Source: Methylomonas sp. ZR1
GTDB lineage: Bacteria > Pseudomonadota > Gammaproteobacteria > Methylococcales > Methylomonadaceae
Direction: 5' to 3'
DNA length: 64,000 bases
Assembly: GCF_013141865.1 (NCBI RefSeq)
Contig: NZ_RCST01000001.1
Span: 3,224,001-3,288,000 of the forward strand
A program made the translations under genes and the position numbers. Each line of letters begins with the position of its first letter. Position 1 is the first letter of the stretch. A model generated the notes under the pieces. That model saw nothing but the letters and a program-made list of their open reading frames with translations. It had not been told where the DNA came from and did not search any database. Of this stretch, positions 27,071-36,718 are shown in pieces.

Positions 27071-27910
27071 TTAAGCTTGTTCGACCAAACGGATACCGGT
27101 TTCTTCGATGACGATCCGCCGCTGCTTATACAAGCCGCCAATCGCCTGCTTGAAGACTTTTTTGCTGACGCCGAAGGTATCGTAAATAATCTCAGGCGCA
27201 CTTTTGTCGGTTAGCGCCACATAACCGCCGCGCTTTGCCAGTATCGTCAAAATCTTCTCAGACGTGCCATCGACTTTCTGGCCGTATTTTTCCTGGCTCA
27301 GGACCAAATCCAGCTTATTGTCGGGGCGGACTTTTTTGATATAGCCGGTCAATGACTGGCCTTTTTGCAAGGGCTGAAAAGTCTCGCATTTATACAACAC
27401 GCCCCAATATTGATTATCCACCACCGCTTTAAAGCCCAAGTCGGTTTCGTCGGCGATAATGAGTTGCACCGCCTGGCCGTCTTTGTAATAAAACGCCTGA
27501 TCCTGAATAAAATCATCCAGCATCATCGTGGCGGCGATGCGGTTGTTTTCGTCTAAAAACAGACGCACCAGATAAGAACGGCCTTCGACGACTTTCCCCT
27601 TCTGTTCGCTGAACGGCAGCAACAAATCCTTTGGCAATCCCCACCCCAAAAACGCACCGGCATGGCTGAGAGACACGCATTTCAACCAGACCACCTGATC
27701 GACTTGCGCAAGCGGAGTTTGCAAGGTAGCGATGGTTTGATTCTTGCCGTCAATGTAGACAAAGGCGTTTACGGTATCGCCAACCTTTAGATTATCCGCG
27801 GCATCTTTGTCCGCCAAGCCAATCTCGCCAAGCTCCCCACCATCCAGACCATACTGATTATCACGCTGGCTGACGACGGTTAAAATGTTGAATTTGCCTA
27901 GTTCGATCAT
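27071..27910 (-). CDS. CvfB-family S1 RNA-binding protein
   Basis: 279 residues with tandem S1-like domains and a C-terminal winged-helix segment (VSKKVFKQAIGGLYKQRRIVIEETGIRLV), the layout of CvfB/YitL. In Staphylococcus CvfB affects virulence gene expression; in proteobacteria the role is open. The ATG at 27910 starts MIELGKFN, the usual beginning; the longer upstream frame lacks family similarity. It is divergent from the membrane protein gene at 28153. Confidence 0.85.
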   Translation of the reverse strand: MIELGKFNILTVVSQRDNQYGLDGGELGEIGLADKDAADNLKVGDTVNAFVYIDGKNQTIATLQTPLAQVDQVVWLKCVSLSHAGAFLGWGLPKDLLLPFSEQKGKVVEGRSYLVRLFLDENNRIAATMMLDDFIQDQAFYYKDGQAVQLIIADETDLGFKAVVDNQYWGVLYKCETFQPLQKGQSLTGYIKKVRPDNKLDLVLSQEKYGQKVDGTSEKILTILAKRGGYVALTDKSAPEIIYDTFGVSKKVFKQAIGGLYKQRRIVIEETGIRLVEQA

Positions 27911-28092
27911 GAAGATTCCGGAGTTTGATTGGGTGTGAGCGTTGGCACTTGCTAGCCACACGCGGAGAAATGAAGGGCTATTATACAAACGAATCGGTAA
28001 AACCGCAGGCTGCATCGCCTTAAACGGCGGCACCATATACTCCAAATACGCACCTAAAACGAAGTCAAAACCCCGTTATGCTGCCACCCGTC

Positions 28093-28098
28093 TATAAT
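28093..28098 (+). promoter_or_regulatory. candidate -10 box for the membrane protein gene
   Basis: A perfect TATAAT lies 55 bases before the ATG at 28153, inside a small palindrome (CCGTC...GACGG, 28088-28104) that is followed by six T. The same stretch could act as a terminator-like hairpin instead. No good -35 is seen. Confidence 0.35.
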
Positions 28099-28152
28099 GG
28101 ACGGTTTTTTCAATTCGATAAAACCTGCTTTTATCGAATATAAGTGTCGATT

Positions 28153-28665
28153 ATGAATTTACTCCTGAAGTATCTATCCTCTTGCTGGTTTCTGAACAAC
28201 CCGTCCGAGTTAGTCCCGCCCAACTCGTTTATGTGGAAAAACGTGGCGTTCTATCTGATTTCCGGGATGATCGTTGAAGGCTTGATCTCCGATCCGGCGG
28301 ACGGCACCTTGGAAGTTTTAGGTCGCACCACAATGGCTTTCGGCTCGGTGGCGATCTTATTGCTAATAGAAAAAAAATGGGGCTGTTTTAATCAGCTGTA
28401 TACCTCGATTTTCGTCTGCGAGAATTTCATCATGACTTTGGCTGTCGCAGCCGAAGCGCTCGACTATTGGCTGGTATTGCAACACCATATCTACCGCGAA
28501 GAAATTGGCATCGGCATCGCGGTGTTTCTGGTGATTTGGTATATCTCCATCGTCAGCTATATCTTTCGGGCTTTCTTCAGTTACCCAACCAGCGTCAGCG
28601 TAGTTTACGCATTTAGTTACTTCATACTGACCTACGGCATCCCAATGCTGTTGATGGATATTTGA
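28153..28665 (+). CDS. uncharacterised membrane protein
   Basis: 170 residues with four or five hydrophobic segments (about 30-45, 57-72, 82-100, 118-140 and 150-166) and short loops. No family was recognised and there are no obvious catalytic residues. The ATG at 28153 is preferred to the in-frame GTG three codons earlier. It converges on parE, with 44 bases between stops, and is monocistronic. Confidence 0.7.
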   Translation: MNLLLKYLSSCWFLNNPSELVPPNSFMWKNVAFYLISGMIVEGLISDPADGTLEVLGRTTMAFGSVAILLLIEKKWGCFNQLYTSIFVCENFIMTLAVAAEALDYWLVLQHHIYREEIGIGIAVFLVIWYISIVSYIFRAFFSYPTSVSVVYAFSYFILTYGIPMLLMDI

Positions 28666-28709
28666 CGGTCAAGCCAGCCGGAGCCCTCTAACCCCGGCCA
28701 GAGTGTCGC

Positions 28710-30599
28710 TTATATTTGCGCTAAGTTGCCCCGATCTTCCAGCCAGCTTTTCCTATCGCCGGCACGCTTCTTCGCCAATAATAGATCCATCTGTTCGCGG
28801 GTATCGTCATTTTCCGCGATGGTCAATTGCACCAAACGGCGCGTGTCCGGATTCATCGTTGTTTCCCGCAATTGCGAGGGATTCATCTCTCCCAAACCTT
28901 TAAAGCGCTGGATGTTGATCTTGCCGGTGAGTTTTTCGGCTTCGATGCGCGCCAACACGCCCAAGCGTTCCGACTCGTCCAGTGCATAAAACACCTTCTT
29001 GCCGACGTCGATTCGGTACAACGGCGGCATCGCCACGAACACATGCCCTGCCCTGACCAAGGCATTGAAATGCTGGTAAAACAACGCGCAAATCAAAGTC
29101 GCGATGTGGTTGCCGTCGGAATCGGCATCGGCCAGGATGCAGATTTTGCCGTAACGCAGATTTTGCAGGTCGTTGCTGTCCGGCTCTATACCCAGCGCCA
29201 CCGCGATGTCGTGTACCTCCTGCGAAGCCATCACCTCGCCGGAATCAACTTCCCAAGTATTCAGAATTTTACCGCGCAACGGCATGATGGCCTGGAATTC
29301 GCGGTCCCGCGCCTGCTTGGCCGAGCCACCGGCCGAATCGCCCTCGACCAGGAACAGCTCTGTCCGGCTCAGATCCTGACCGGAACAATCCGCCAACTTG
29401 CCGGGCAAAGCCGGGCCGCTGGTGATTTTTTTGCGGACGATTTTCTTGCCGGCGCGCAGCCGTTTTTGGGCACTGGCCAGGATGATTTCAGCGATCTTTT
29501 CGCCTTCCTGCGGATGCTGATTCAGCCACAGGCTGAACGTATCTTTGGCGACGCCGGATACAAAGGTCACGCATTCGCGCGAGCTTAGCCTTTCCTTGGT
29601 TTGCCCGGAAAATTGAGGATCTTCCAGTTTTACCGACAATACAAAATGGCAGCTTTCCCAGACATCTTCCGGGGCGATTTTCACGCCGCGCGGCAATAGA
29701 TTGCGAAAATCCAGAAATTCGCGCATCGCTTCGGTCAAGCCGGCGCGTAAGCCGTTGACATGAGTACCGCCTTGGGCAGTCGGCACCAGATTCACATAAC
29801 TTTCGGCGATGGTTTCCGGCAAACTGTCCGGCGTCCAGACTATGCCCCATTCCACCGCTTCGTTGCTGGCCGCCATGTTGGCCATGAACGGCGGCTGCGG
29901 AAAAATTTCGGCATCGCCCACCCTATCCAGCAGATATTCCTGCAAGCCGTTTTGATAACACCATTCGAACTGCTCATCGCTGAGTTCGGAGTTTAAAGTA
30001 ATTTTCAAGCCCGGACACAGTACCGCCTTGGCTCGCAACACATGTTTGAGCTTGCTGACAGATACCCGATTGGAATCGAAATATTTGCCATCCGGCCAAA
30101 AATGCACGCTAGTACCGGTGTTGTTTTTACCGACCGTACCGCTCTGCTGTAATTCGCCAACCTTGTCGCCGCCGGCAAATTCCATTTGATAGACACCGCC
30201 GCCACGCTTAATCTCCACCAGCAGTTTTTCCGACAGGGCATTCACTACCGACACGCCGACACCGTGCAGACCACCGGAAAATTGATAGTTTTTGTTGGAG
30301 AATTTACCGCCGGCATGCAACTGCGTCAGGATCACTTCCACACCAGGGATGCCCTGCTCGGGATGTATGTCCACCGGCATGCCCCGGCCGTTATCATCCA
30401 CCCGCACCGAGCCGTCTTTATACAGTACAACATTGATGGTATCGGCGTGGCCGGCCAAGGCTTCGTCCACGCTGTTGTCCACCACTTCCTGCACCAAATG
30501 GTTGGGGCGGGTGGTATCGGTATACATACCGGGGCGCTTGCGCACCGGGTCCAGGCCGCTCAGTACTTCTATAGCGGCCGCGTTATATTCTTGGGTCAT
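28710..30599 (-). CDS. parE: DNA topoisomerase IV subunit B
   Basis: 629 residues. GHKL ATPase domain: VVDNSVDEALAGH near residue 41 and a GRGMPVD loop near 74, with GGLHGVGVSVVNALS near 112. The TOPRIM region follows with EGDSAGG near 410. The length and the lack of a large GyrB insertion fit ParE rather than GyrB. With ParC it unlinks daughter chromosomes. The ATG at 30599 starts at MTQEYNAAAIEVLSGL; upstream in-frame sequence is not ParE-like. parC is not in this window. Confidence 0.95.
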   Translation of the reverse strand: MTQEYNAAAIEVLSGLDPVRKRPGMYTDTTRPNHLVQEVVDNSVDEALAGHADTINVVLYKDGSVRVDDNGRGMPVDIHPEQGIPGVEVILTQLHAGGKFSNKNYQFSGGLHGVGVSVVNALSEKLLVEIKRGGGVYQMEFAGGDKVGELQQSGTVGKNNTGTSVHFWPDGKYFDSNRVSVSKLKHVLRAKAVLCPGLKITLNSELSDEQFEWCYQNGLQEYLLDRVGDAEIFPQPPFMANMAASNEAVEWGIVWTPDSLPETIAESYVNLVPTAQGGTHVNGLRAGLTEAMREFLDFRNLLPRGVKIAPEDVWESCHFVLSVKLEDPQFSGQTKERLSSRECVTFVSGVAKDTFSLWLNQHPQEGEKIAEIILASAQKRLRAGKKIVRKKITSGPALPGKLADCSGQDLSRTELFLVEGDSAGGSAKQARDREFQAIMPLRGKILNTWEVDSGEVMASQEVHDIAVALGIEPDSNDLQNLRYGKICILADADSDGNHIATLICALFYQHFNALVRAGHVFVAMPPLYRIDVGKKVFYALDESERLGVLARIEAEKLTGKINIQRFKGLGEMNPSQLRETTMNPDTRRLVQLTIAENDDTREQMDLLLAKKRAGDRKSWLEDRGNLAQI

Positions 30600-30833
30600 G
30601 ATGTCTCGTAATAGGTAATAACAGAGTGTCGGCTGACCATTATATGTCAGCAACGCGCGCCAGGGAGGCTCCGGAAAGCCGGTCTTCATCCCCGGGCTCA
30701 CCATGTCCCAACTTCCGCAAGCGCCATCTGAAATTATCTAAGTGCAGGAAAAGCCGGACCCACGGCGTTTTCCAGGGCGCCGCCACCGATTTTTGACGAC
30801 AAGCCAACTGTTTGGCGCCAGCCCCGGTTTCGA

Positions 30834-31331
30834 TCAGCGCATACGTAGAACTTGGTCGACGGCGAACACAATGGTTTCTTTGCCGGGCGTTGTTTCGTTG
30901 AAATCGATAGCAGCAGGCCACAAGCCATTGAAGCTCCACTCCGCGATGGGCGTCATCGCCTGGTCATAGGCTATCAGCGTCGCATCGACCCGCGACCGGC
31001 CTGACCTACCGCTGACAAACTGTTGTCGCCAAGTCCAGAGATCCATCGACTTGGTCAAACCTTTACTGCAGGTAATATTTTTAGCCGATAAGCGTCCGGG
31101 TATCTTAACTGTAAGGTTCTCTCCCCGCGCACTAACCCTGGTTTGCTCCACTTCGTTCTGCGAACCCATGCCTTTGCAATCGGTGAAATAAGTGGTGACT
31201 CCTCCGGCGCTGAATTCGTAATAGACCAACGGGGCGGAATTGTCTATGACATTCTCAACGGCTCCGCCGCTGGCTGACGAGACCACGACTGCACCGAATA
31301 AAACGCTGATAAAACGGCTGGTTGTTTTCAT
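30834..31331 (-). CDS. exported protein resembling the phage tail-tube protein gp19
   Basis: 165 residues. A signal peptide spans about 1-22. The rest follows the order of elements in T4 gp19-like tail-tube proteins: F-x-A-G-G near 40, F-x-D-C-K-G-M near 49-55, a K-I-P-G turn at 76-79, an N-x-T-x-S-K-G-L strand near 85-92, an L-W-x-W helix near 98-101, then D-A-T-L-I-A-Y-D, E-W-S-F and the hallmark W-P at 138-139. Two cysteines (52 and 88) could form a disulfide, fitting export. No sheath, baseplate or other tail genes are nearby. The similarity was judged by eye. Confidence 0.7.
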   Translation of the reverse strand: MKTTSRFISVLFGAVVVSSASGGAVENVIDNSAPLVYYEFSAGGVTTYFTDCKGMGSQNEVEQTRVSARGENLTVKIPGRLSAKNITCSKGLTKSMDLWTWRQQFVSGRSGRSRVDATLIAYDQAMTPIAEWSFNGLWPAAIDFNETTPGKETIVFAVDQVLRMR

Positions 31332-32006
31332 GATATATCCTCAAAAAGTTTGATTCGGTGCGCCTAAACGGCGGCCGAACGGTTCGATAATTTGGTTTAG
31401 AAGAAAGCCACCGATCCGATGTTTAAACAATCTGTCGTAAAAATCGATGAACTTCGACTTGTAATGGCAAATGGAATGCCACTTTCCAAAAACCCAAGTA
31501 ACAACAAAATAAATCATTGAATAAAAACAATTATTTTTAAACCGCCATCGACAAACAGGACCGCTAATACAGCCTATCGCCCACGGCATATCGTTTTTTG
31601 CACGAAATATCGTAAAACTTCGAAAGGTTAATTGGTCTGGCTTGCGAACGGTTCGTACCGAGCGGCGTAATAGCTATCGCATAATGGCGTAAGCGGAGAG
31701 CGGTTCCGGCGGAAACGGGATAGGGATAATTGCAACGTGACATTTCGGATGCCCCCCGCTGAGTGTTTAGGTTCGGAGCACGTGAATGGCTCGGGAAGCT
31801 GGAGCCTTGGAATCCAGGCAAACCTGGGCAACCTCAAAAATGTCACTGTAACTGCAGCCGCTGACGCCTCAGTGTTAGCGAACAACTGAACGAACCGAAT
31901 TGCTGCCACTAAATCGAAAACAACAGATGCAATCCAAACTCAATGGCAGAGCAATTCATACTATAATGCTTGGTCATTTTTTGAGCACCGCAAGCCACTT
32001 TATAAT
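31332..32006. other. 675-base region without a confident gene
   Basis: Divergent spacer between the gp19-like gene and xseB. The part nearest the gp19-like gene is AT-rich. Minus-strand frames here are low in coding character. A plus-strand frame at 31749-31889 (46 residues, ending in a Thr/Ala-rich strand-like stretch) reads more like protein, but has no upstream extension and no known relative; it may be a gene remnant. Confidence 0.45.
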
Positions 32007-32240
32007 ATGTCGAGACGTAAAAGCGCATCCCAATTTGAGGAAGCGATGGAAGAACTGGAGAAATTGGTCGAGCTGATGGAACGCGGCGATATTTCCCTGG
32101 AAGAATCCTTAAAATCCTTCGAACGCGGCATCAGACTAACTCGTACCTGCCAGCAAGCACTGCAAGACGCCGAGCAGAAAGTCCAAATTTTATTAGAAAA
32201 AAACGGCCAGCAAACTTTGGAGCCATTCACCGATGAGTAA
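32007..32240 (+). CDS. xseB: exodeoxyribonuclease VII small subunit
   Basis: 77 residues, the normal size. The two-helix subunit is recognised by FEEAMEELEKLVELMERGDISLEESLKSFERGI and the following L-x-x-A-E-Q-K-V. It binds the large subunit XseA, encoded elsewhere, to form the single-strand-specific nuclease. The stop codon overlaps the ispA start by 8 bases, the familiar xseB-ispA-dxs arrangement of gammaproteobacteria. Confidence 0.95.
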   Translation: MSRRKSASQFEEAMEELEKLVELMERGDISLEESLKSFERGIRLTRTCQQALQDAEQKVQILLEKNGQQTLEPFTDE

Positions 32241-33126
32241 CTTAAAAGCCTACCTTTCCGCCTGCCAGAACCGCGTCGAACGGGCGTTGGACGCCCGGCT
32301 ACCCGGCGAGAACATTCTGCCGCAAACCTTGCATCAAGCCATGCGTTACAGCGTACTGGACGGCGGCAAACGCACTCGCCCATTACTGACTTATGCCACC
32401 GGCCAAGCCTTGGGCTTGAGTGAAGACCTGCTGGACGCTCAGGCTTGTGCGGTGGAATTTATCCATGTTTACTCCTTAATTCATGACGATTTGCCGGCGA
32501 TGGACAACGACGACTTACGCCGCGGCAAACCGACCTGCCATAAGGCTTACGACGAAGCGACGGCGATTTTGGCAGGCGATGCATTGCAAGCACTGGCTTT
32601 TGACATATTAGCCAACGACCCAGCCATTCAAGCCGGCGCGGAAGCCCGAGTCAAAATGATCGCGGCATTGACCCGCGCCAGCGGCTCGCAAGGCATGGTT
32701 GGCGGCCAAGCCATCGACTTGGGCTCTGTCGGCCGCAAGCTGACTCTGCCGGAACTGGAAAACATGCACATCCACAAGACCGGCGCGTTGATTCGCGCCA
32801 GCGTCAATCTGGCTTCGCTATCCAAACCGGATCTCGATGCCGAAGTCGCTAAAAAACTGGATCACTACGCCAAATGCATAGGCCTGTCCTTCCAAGTCAA
32901 AGACGACATTCTGGATGTAGAAAGCGATACCGCTACACTGGGTAAAACCCAAGGGAAAGATGTCGATAACGACAAACCGACTTACCCGGCACTACTGGGA
33001 ATGGCCGGCGCCAAGGAAAAAGCTCAGGAGCTGCATGAACAAGCCGTCGCCAGCCTAGCCGGCTTTGGCAGCGAAGCGGATTTGTTACGCGATTTGTCGC
33101 TGTATATCATCGAACGTACGCACTAA
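32233..33126 (+). CDS. ispA: (2E,6E)-farnesyl diphosphate synthase
   Basis: 297 residues. The first aspartate-rich motif is DDLPAMDNDD near residue 85 and the second DDILD near 224, with a GGKRTRP motif near 45. It condenses dimethylallyl and isopentenyl diphosphates to C15 farnesyl diphosphate. That product feeds the squalene synthase-type enzyme at 38914, and so hopanoids, as well as quinones and undecaprenyl phosphate. It is translationally coupled to xseB by an 8-base overlap and followed by dxs copy 1. Confidence 0.95.
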   Translation: MSNLKAYLSACQNRVERALDARLPGENILPQTLHQAMRYSVLDGGKRTRPLLTYATGQALGLSEDLLDAQACAVEFIHVYSLIHDDLPAMDNDDLRRGKPTCHKAYDEATAILAGDALQALAFDILANDPAIQAGAEARVKMIAALTRASGSQGMVGGQAIDLGSVGRKLTLPELENMHIHKTGALIRASVNLASLSKPDLDAEVAKKLDHYAKCIGLSFQVKDDILDVESDTATLGKTQGKDVDNDKPTYPALLGMAGAKEKAQELHEQAVASLAGFGSEADLLRDLSLYIIERTH

Positions 33127-33244
33127 GCGTAGCGAACTGCACGATTTATACTTCTTGCGCCAAAATCCTTCCGGTTTTCCGCTTGCGTCTACTGGGCTGG
33201 CGCGGAATATTGTGGCGCAAACATATAAAGGAATTTTTTAACCC

Positions 33245-35104
33245 ATGACAGCCTCTGATTTCCCGCTCCTCAATACCATCCAGACCCCCGCCGACGTTCG
33301 GGCCCTGAAGCCTGAACAACTGGAGCCGCTGGCCGATGAGTTGCGTCGCTATCTGACCCATACCGTCAGTATCTCCGGCGGCCATTTCTCGGCAGGCCTG
33401 GGCACGGTGGAGCTGACGGTGGCGCTGCATTATGTGTTCGATACGCCTTCGGATCAGTTGGTGTGGGATGTGGGACATCAGGCTTATCCGCATAAGATTT
33501 TGACGGGGCGGAAAGAGCGGATGCCGACGATTCGCACCTTGGGCGGGGTGTCGGCGTTTCCGTGCCGGACGGAGAGCGAGTACGATGCGTTTGGGGTCGG
33601 TCATTCGTCAACGTCGATCAGCGCGGCGCTGGGCATGGCGATTGCCTCGCAGTTGCGCGGGGAAGATAAGAAGATGGTGGCGATCATCGGTGACGGTTCG
33701 ATCACCGGCGGCATGGCCTATGAAGCGATGAATCATGCCGGCGATGTCAATGCCAATCTGTTGGTGATTCTGAACGATAACGATATGTCGATTTCGCCCC
33801 CAGTAGGCGCGATGAATAATTATCTGACCAAGGTGTTGTCGAGCAAGTTTTATTCGTCGGTACGGGAAGAAAGTAAGAAGGCTTTAGCCAGTATGCCGTC
33901 GGTGTGGGAACTGGCCCGGAAGACGGAAGAGCATGTGAAGGGCATGATTGTGCCGGGCACGCTGTTCGAGGAGTTGGGCTTTAATTATTTCGGGCCGATC
34001 GACGGCCACGATGTGGAGATGCTGGTTTCGACTTTAGAAAAGTTGAAGGATTTATCCGGGCCGGTGTTTTTGCATGTGGTCACCAAGAAAGGCAAAGGCT
34101 ATGCACCGGCGGAGAAAGATCCCTTGGCCTATCACGGGGTGCCGGCTTTCGATCCGAGCAAGGATTATTTACCCAAAGCCGCACCGTCGCCGCATCCGAC
34201 CTATACAGAAGTATTCGGGACTTGGCTGTGCGATATGGCCAAACAGGATGAGCGGCTGCTGGGGATTACCCCGGCGATGCGCGAAGGGTCGGGCTTGGTG
34301 GCGTTTTCCCAGCAGTTTCCGAAACGCTATTTCGATGTAGCGATTGCCGAGCAGCACGCGGTGACCTTGGCGGCTGGTCAAGCTTGTCAGGGGGCCAAGC
34401 CGGTGGTGGCGATTTATTCGACCTTTTTGCAACGGGCTTACGATCAGTTGATTCATGATGTGGCTTTGCAGAATCTGGATGTGTTGTTTGCTCTAGATCG
34501 AGCGGGCTTGGTGGGACCGGACGGCCCAACCCACGCGGGGGCGTTTGATTACAGTTATATGCGCTGTATTCCGAATATGCTGGTGATGGCACCCGCCGAC
34601 GAGAACGAGTGCCGGCAGATGCTGACCACCGGTTTCAAACACCATGGTCCGGCCTCGGTGCGCTATCCGCGCGGCAAGGGGCCGGGGGCCACGGTTGACA
34701 AGGCCTTGACCGAACTCCCCATTGGCAAAGGCGAAATCCGCCATCAAGGCAGCCGGATTGCGATTCTGGCCTGGGGCAGTATGGTGACACCGTCGGTGGA
34801 AGCCGGCAAACAACTGGGCGCCACGGTGGCGAATATGCGCTTTGTGAAACCGCTGGATGAAGCCTTGATTTTGGAGTTGGCGAAAAGTCACGATGTGATC
34901 GTCACGGTTGAAGAGAACGTGATTGCCGGCGGTGCCGGCAGTGCGGTGAACGAGTTCTTGCAGGCGCAAAACATTCTGATGCCGGTGTTGAACATCGGCC
35001 TGCCGGATCGCTTCGTCGAGCAAGGTAGTCGCGAGGAGTTGCTGGCATTATGCGGCCTGGATACTAAGGGTATCTTGGCTAAGATTCAGGCGGTGTGTGC
35101 GTAA
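33245..35104 (+). CDS. dxs: 1-deoxy-D-xylulose-5-phosphate synthase, copy 1
   Basis: 619 residues. The thiamine diphosphate motif begins [18 protein letters not shown] near residue 150 and closes with LNDNDMS. The transketolase pyrimidine domain contains [11 protein letters not shown] near 366 and the C-terminal domain VEENVIAGG near 558. It starts the MEP isoprenoid pathway from pyruvate and glyceraldehyde 3-phosphate. It stands in the standard xseB-ispA-dxs order, so this is the ancestral position. Copy 2 at 46150 differs at the N-terminus and at two internal residues. Confidence 0.96.
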   Translation: MTASDFPLLNTIQTPADVRALKPEQLEPLADELRRYLTHTVSISGGHFSAGLGTVELTVALHYVFDTPSDQLVWDVGHQAYPHKILTGRKERMPTIRTLGGVSAFPCRTESEYDAFGVGHSSTSISAALGMAIASQLRGEDKKMVAIIGDGSITGGMAYEAMNHAGDVNANLLVILNDNDMSISPPVGAMNNYLTKVLSSKFYSSVREESKKALASMPSVWELARKTEEHVKGMIVPGTLFEELGFNYFGPIDGHDVEMLVSTLEKLKDLSGPVFLHVVTKKGKGYAPAEKDPLAYHGVPAFDPSKDYLPKAAPSPHPTYTEVFGTWLCDMAKQDERLLGITPAMREGSGLVAFSQQFPKRYFDVAIAEQHAVTLAAGQACQGAKPVVAIYSTFLQRAYDQLIHDVALQNLDVLFALDRAGLVGPDGPTHAGAFDYSYMRCIPNMLVMAPADENECRQMLTTGFKHHGPASVRYPRGKGPGATVDKALTELPIGKGEIRHQGSRIAILAWGSMVTPSVEAGKQLGATVANMRFVKPLDEALILELAKSHDVIVTVEENVIAGGAGSAVNEFLQAQNILMPVLNIGLPDRFVEQGSREELLALCGLDTKGILAKIQAVCA

Positions 35105-35119
35105 ATCTGGAGGACAGAA

Positions 35120-35635
35120 ATGGATAGATTGAGAAACAAGATTCGGGATATTCCGGATTTTCCAAAACCCGGCATTATCTTCAAAGATATAACACCGCTG
35201 GTCAAAGACCCCGCCACATTACGTCTAGCGGTCCATCAACTGCTACATCCTTTCTTAGGCCGCGACATCACCGCAGTGGCCGGCATGGAAGCACGCGGCT
35301 TTATTTTCGGTTCGCTGGTGGCATGGGAACTGGGCATTCCGTTTATCCCACTCCGCAAACCCGGCAAACTACCTTATGGTGTACAAAGCGTTTCTTACGA
35401 CCTGGAATACGGCTCGGCTGAACTGGAAGTGCATATCGATGCAGTGGACAGTAACGACAAAGTGTTGTTGATCGACGATCTATTGGCCACTGGCGGGACC
35501 GCCAAGGCTAGTTGCGAACTGATCGAAAAGCTGGGCGCTACCGTGGTAGCCTGTGCTTTTGTGGTGGAACTGGACTTCTTACAAGGGCGGGAAAAACTGG
35601 GTAACTACGAAGTGCATGCCTTGCTACATTACTGA
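35120..35635 (+). CDS. apt: adenine phosphoribosyltransferase
   Basis: 171 residues, typical for Apt, which salvages adenine to AMP with PRPP. It has the N-terminal IRDIPDFPKPGIIFKDITPL block, a MEARGF motif near residue 55 and the PRPP-binding VLLIDDLLATGGTAKA near 116-131. It begins 15 bases after dxs copy 1 with a GGAGGA site, so it may be cotranscribed with the xseB-ispA-dxs unit. Confidence 0.94.
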   Translation: MDRLRNKIRDIPDFPKPGIIFKDITPLVKDPATLRLAVHQLLHPFLGRDITAVAGMEARGFIFGSLVAWELGIPFIPLRKPGKLPYGVQSVSYDLEYGSAELEVHIDAVDSNDKVLLIDDLLATGGTAKASCELIEKLGATVVACAFVVELDFLQGREKLGNYEVHALLHY

Positions 35636-35645
35636 GAAATACTAC

Positions 35646-35667
35646 AGAGACGCCTCCCTGCGTCTCT
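35646..35667. repeat. GAGACGC hairpin, copy 3
   Basis: AGAGACGC (35646-35653) pairs with GCGTCTCT (35660-35667) around a 6-base loop. It lies 11 bases after the apt stop and 10 before the mlaA end, between convergent genes. Confidence 0.6.
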
Positions 35668-35677
35668 TCAAACAAAT

Positions 35678-36697
35678 TTAACGGCGATTAAGCGGTCTTT
35701 TTTTTTTACTCATTTGGTCCATTTTGTCCGAGGCTTTTTCAAATTCCAAAGCAGCATTATCGAACGATTTGGACATGCTATCGAACGCCGCACCACTGGG
35801 CTTTATGTTGCCAGGAACTACCTCAATGCCATTTTGCACGTGACCGGGTAGTTTTTTGGCTGTATCGGCTTTTGGTTTTTGCGTCGCACTAGTTTCTTTA
35901 GGCTTTGCTGAAGAAATTTCGCCAACATCAACATCCGCATCTATATCGAGATCATAGTCAGTCGAATTACTCTTGCCGTCATTAATCAAGTTCTTGCGAT
36001 ATTGCAAAAATGACTCACGGGTAAACACATAAGGATCCAAGGCTGCTTCGTCGATAAAATTCAACGCGCCTTCGGCATTCGCCCTATCGTTAATCCCTTC
36101 TACAATGCCGGTACCCGGCACGTAAGTTCCTGGATTGGCGGCTTTATCCACCACAATTGCCGCGCCGTCACGCACAGTAGTCGGCCCCAAAACCGGCAGC
36201 ACCAAATAAGGGCCCTGATCGACTCCCCAGACCGCGAGCGTTTGCCCAAAATCCTCAACATTATTTTGCAAGCCTAGATCGCTGGCCACATCAAACAAGC
36301 CGAGCAGACCCACCGTGGAATTGGTCAGGAACCGCCCAGTATCGGAAGCCCCTTGTTCAAACTTACCTTGCAGAACATCGTTCAAAACAACATTGATACC
36401 TTTAAGATTGGTAAAAAAATTGCTAACTCCAGTTTGCATGAAATTGGGCGTTACAGTCTTATACCCATTAGCGATGGGCTTCAGCAAATGCTTATCCAAG
36501 CCCATGTTAAAACCGTACATGGAGCGATTGAAACCCTCGTAAGGATCCGCTGCGTCTGACTTAGCTTTAGACGCTCTGTTAGCATCGACCGGATGCTTAT
36601 CCGTGGTAGCACACCCGGTTACCGATAATGCGCTTGAAAATAACACCACCCAAAACAGGGATGCCTGGCTGCTGCCTTGATAACGAGGGCTATACAT
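35678..36697 (-). CDS. mlaA: outer-membrane lipoprotein MlaA (VacJ)
   Basis: 339 residues. The signal ends in the lipobox VTGC with the lipidated Cys at 29. The VacJ domain follows (DPYEGFNRSMYGFN near 50, a PYLVLPVLGPTTVRDG motif near 170). A Ser/Lys/Ala-rich C-terminal extension after about 255 is longer than in E. coli MlaA. MlaA removes phospholipid from the outer leaflet of the outer membrane. Its place downstream of hpnM and hpnH suggests a role in placing or retrieving hopanoids, which is inference. Confidence 0.9.
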   Translation of the reverse strand: MYSPRYQGSSQASLFWVVLFSSALSVTGCATTDKHPVDANRASKAKSDAADPYEGFNRSMYGFNMGLDKHLLKPIANGYKTVTPNFMQTGVSNFFTNLKGINVVLNDVLQGKFEQGASDTGRFLTNSTVGLLGLFDVASDLGLQNNVEDFGQTLAVWGVDQGPYLVLPVLGPTTVRDGAAIVVDKAANPGTYVPGTGIVEGINDRANAEGALNFIDEAALDPYVFTRESFLQYRKNLINDGKSNSTDYDLDIDADVDVGEISSAKPKETSATQKPKADTAKKLPGHVQNGIEVVPGNIKPSGAAFDSMSKSFDNAALEFEKASDKMDQMSKKKRPLNRR

Positions 36698-36718
36698 TAC
36701 TGACGATTCCTAACAAAC

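Noticed and set aside
31341..31909. Three minus-strand frames (82, 85 and 93 codons)
   Set aside because: No ribosome sites, overlapping one another, compositionally unlike neighbouring proteins.
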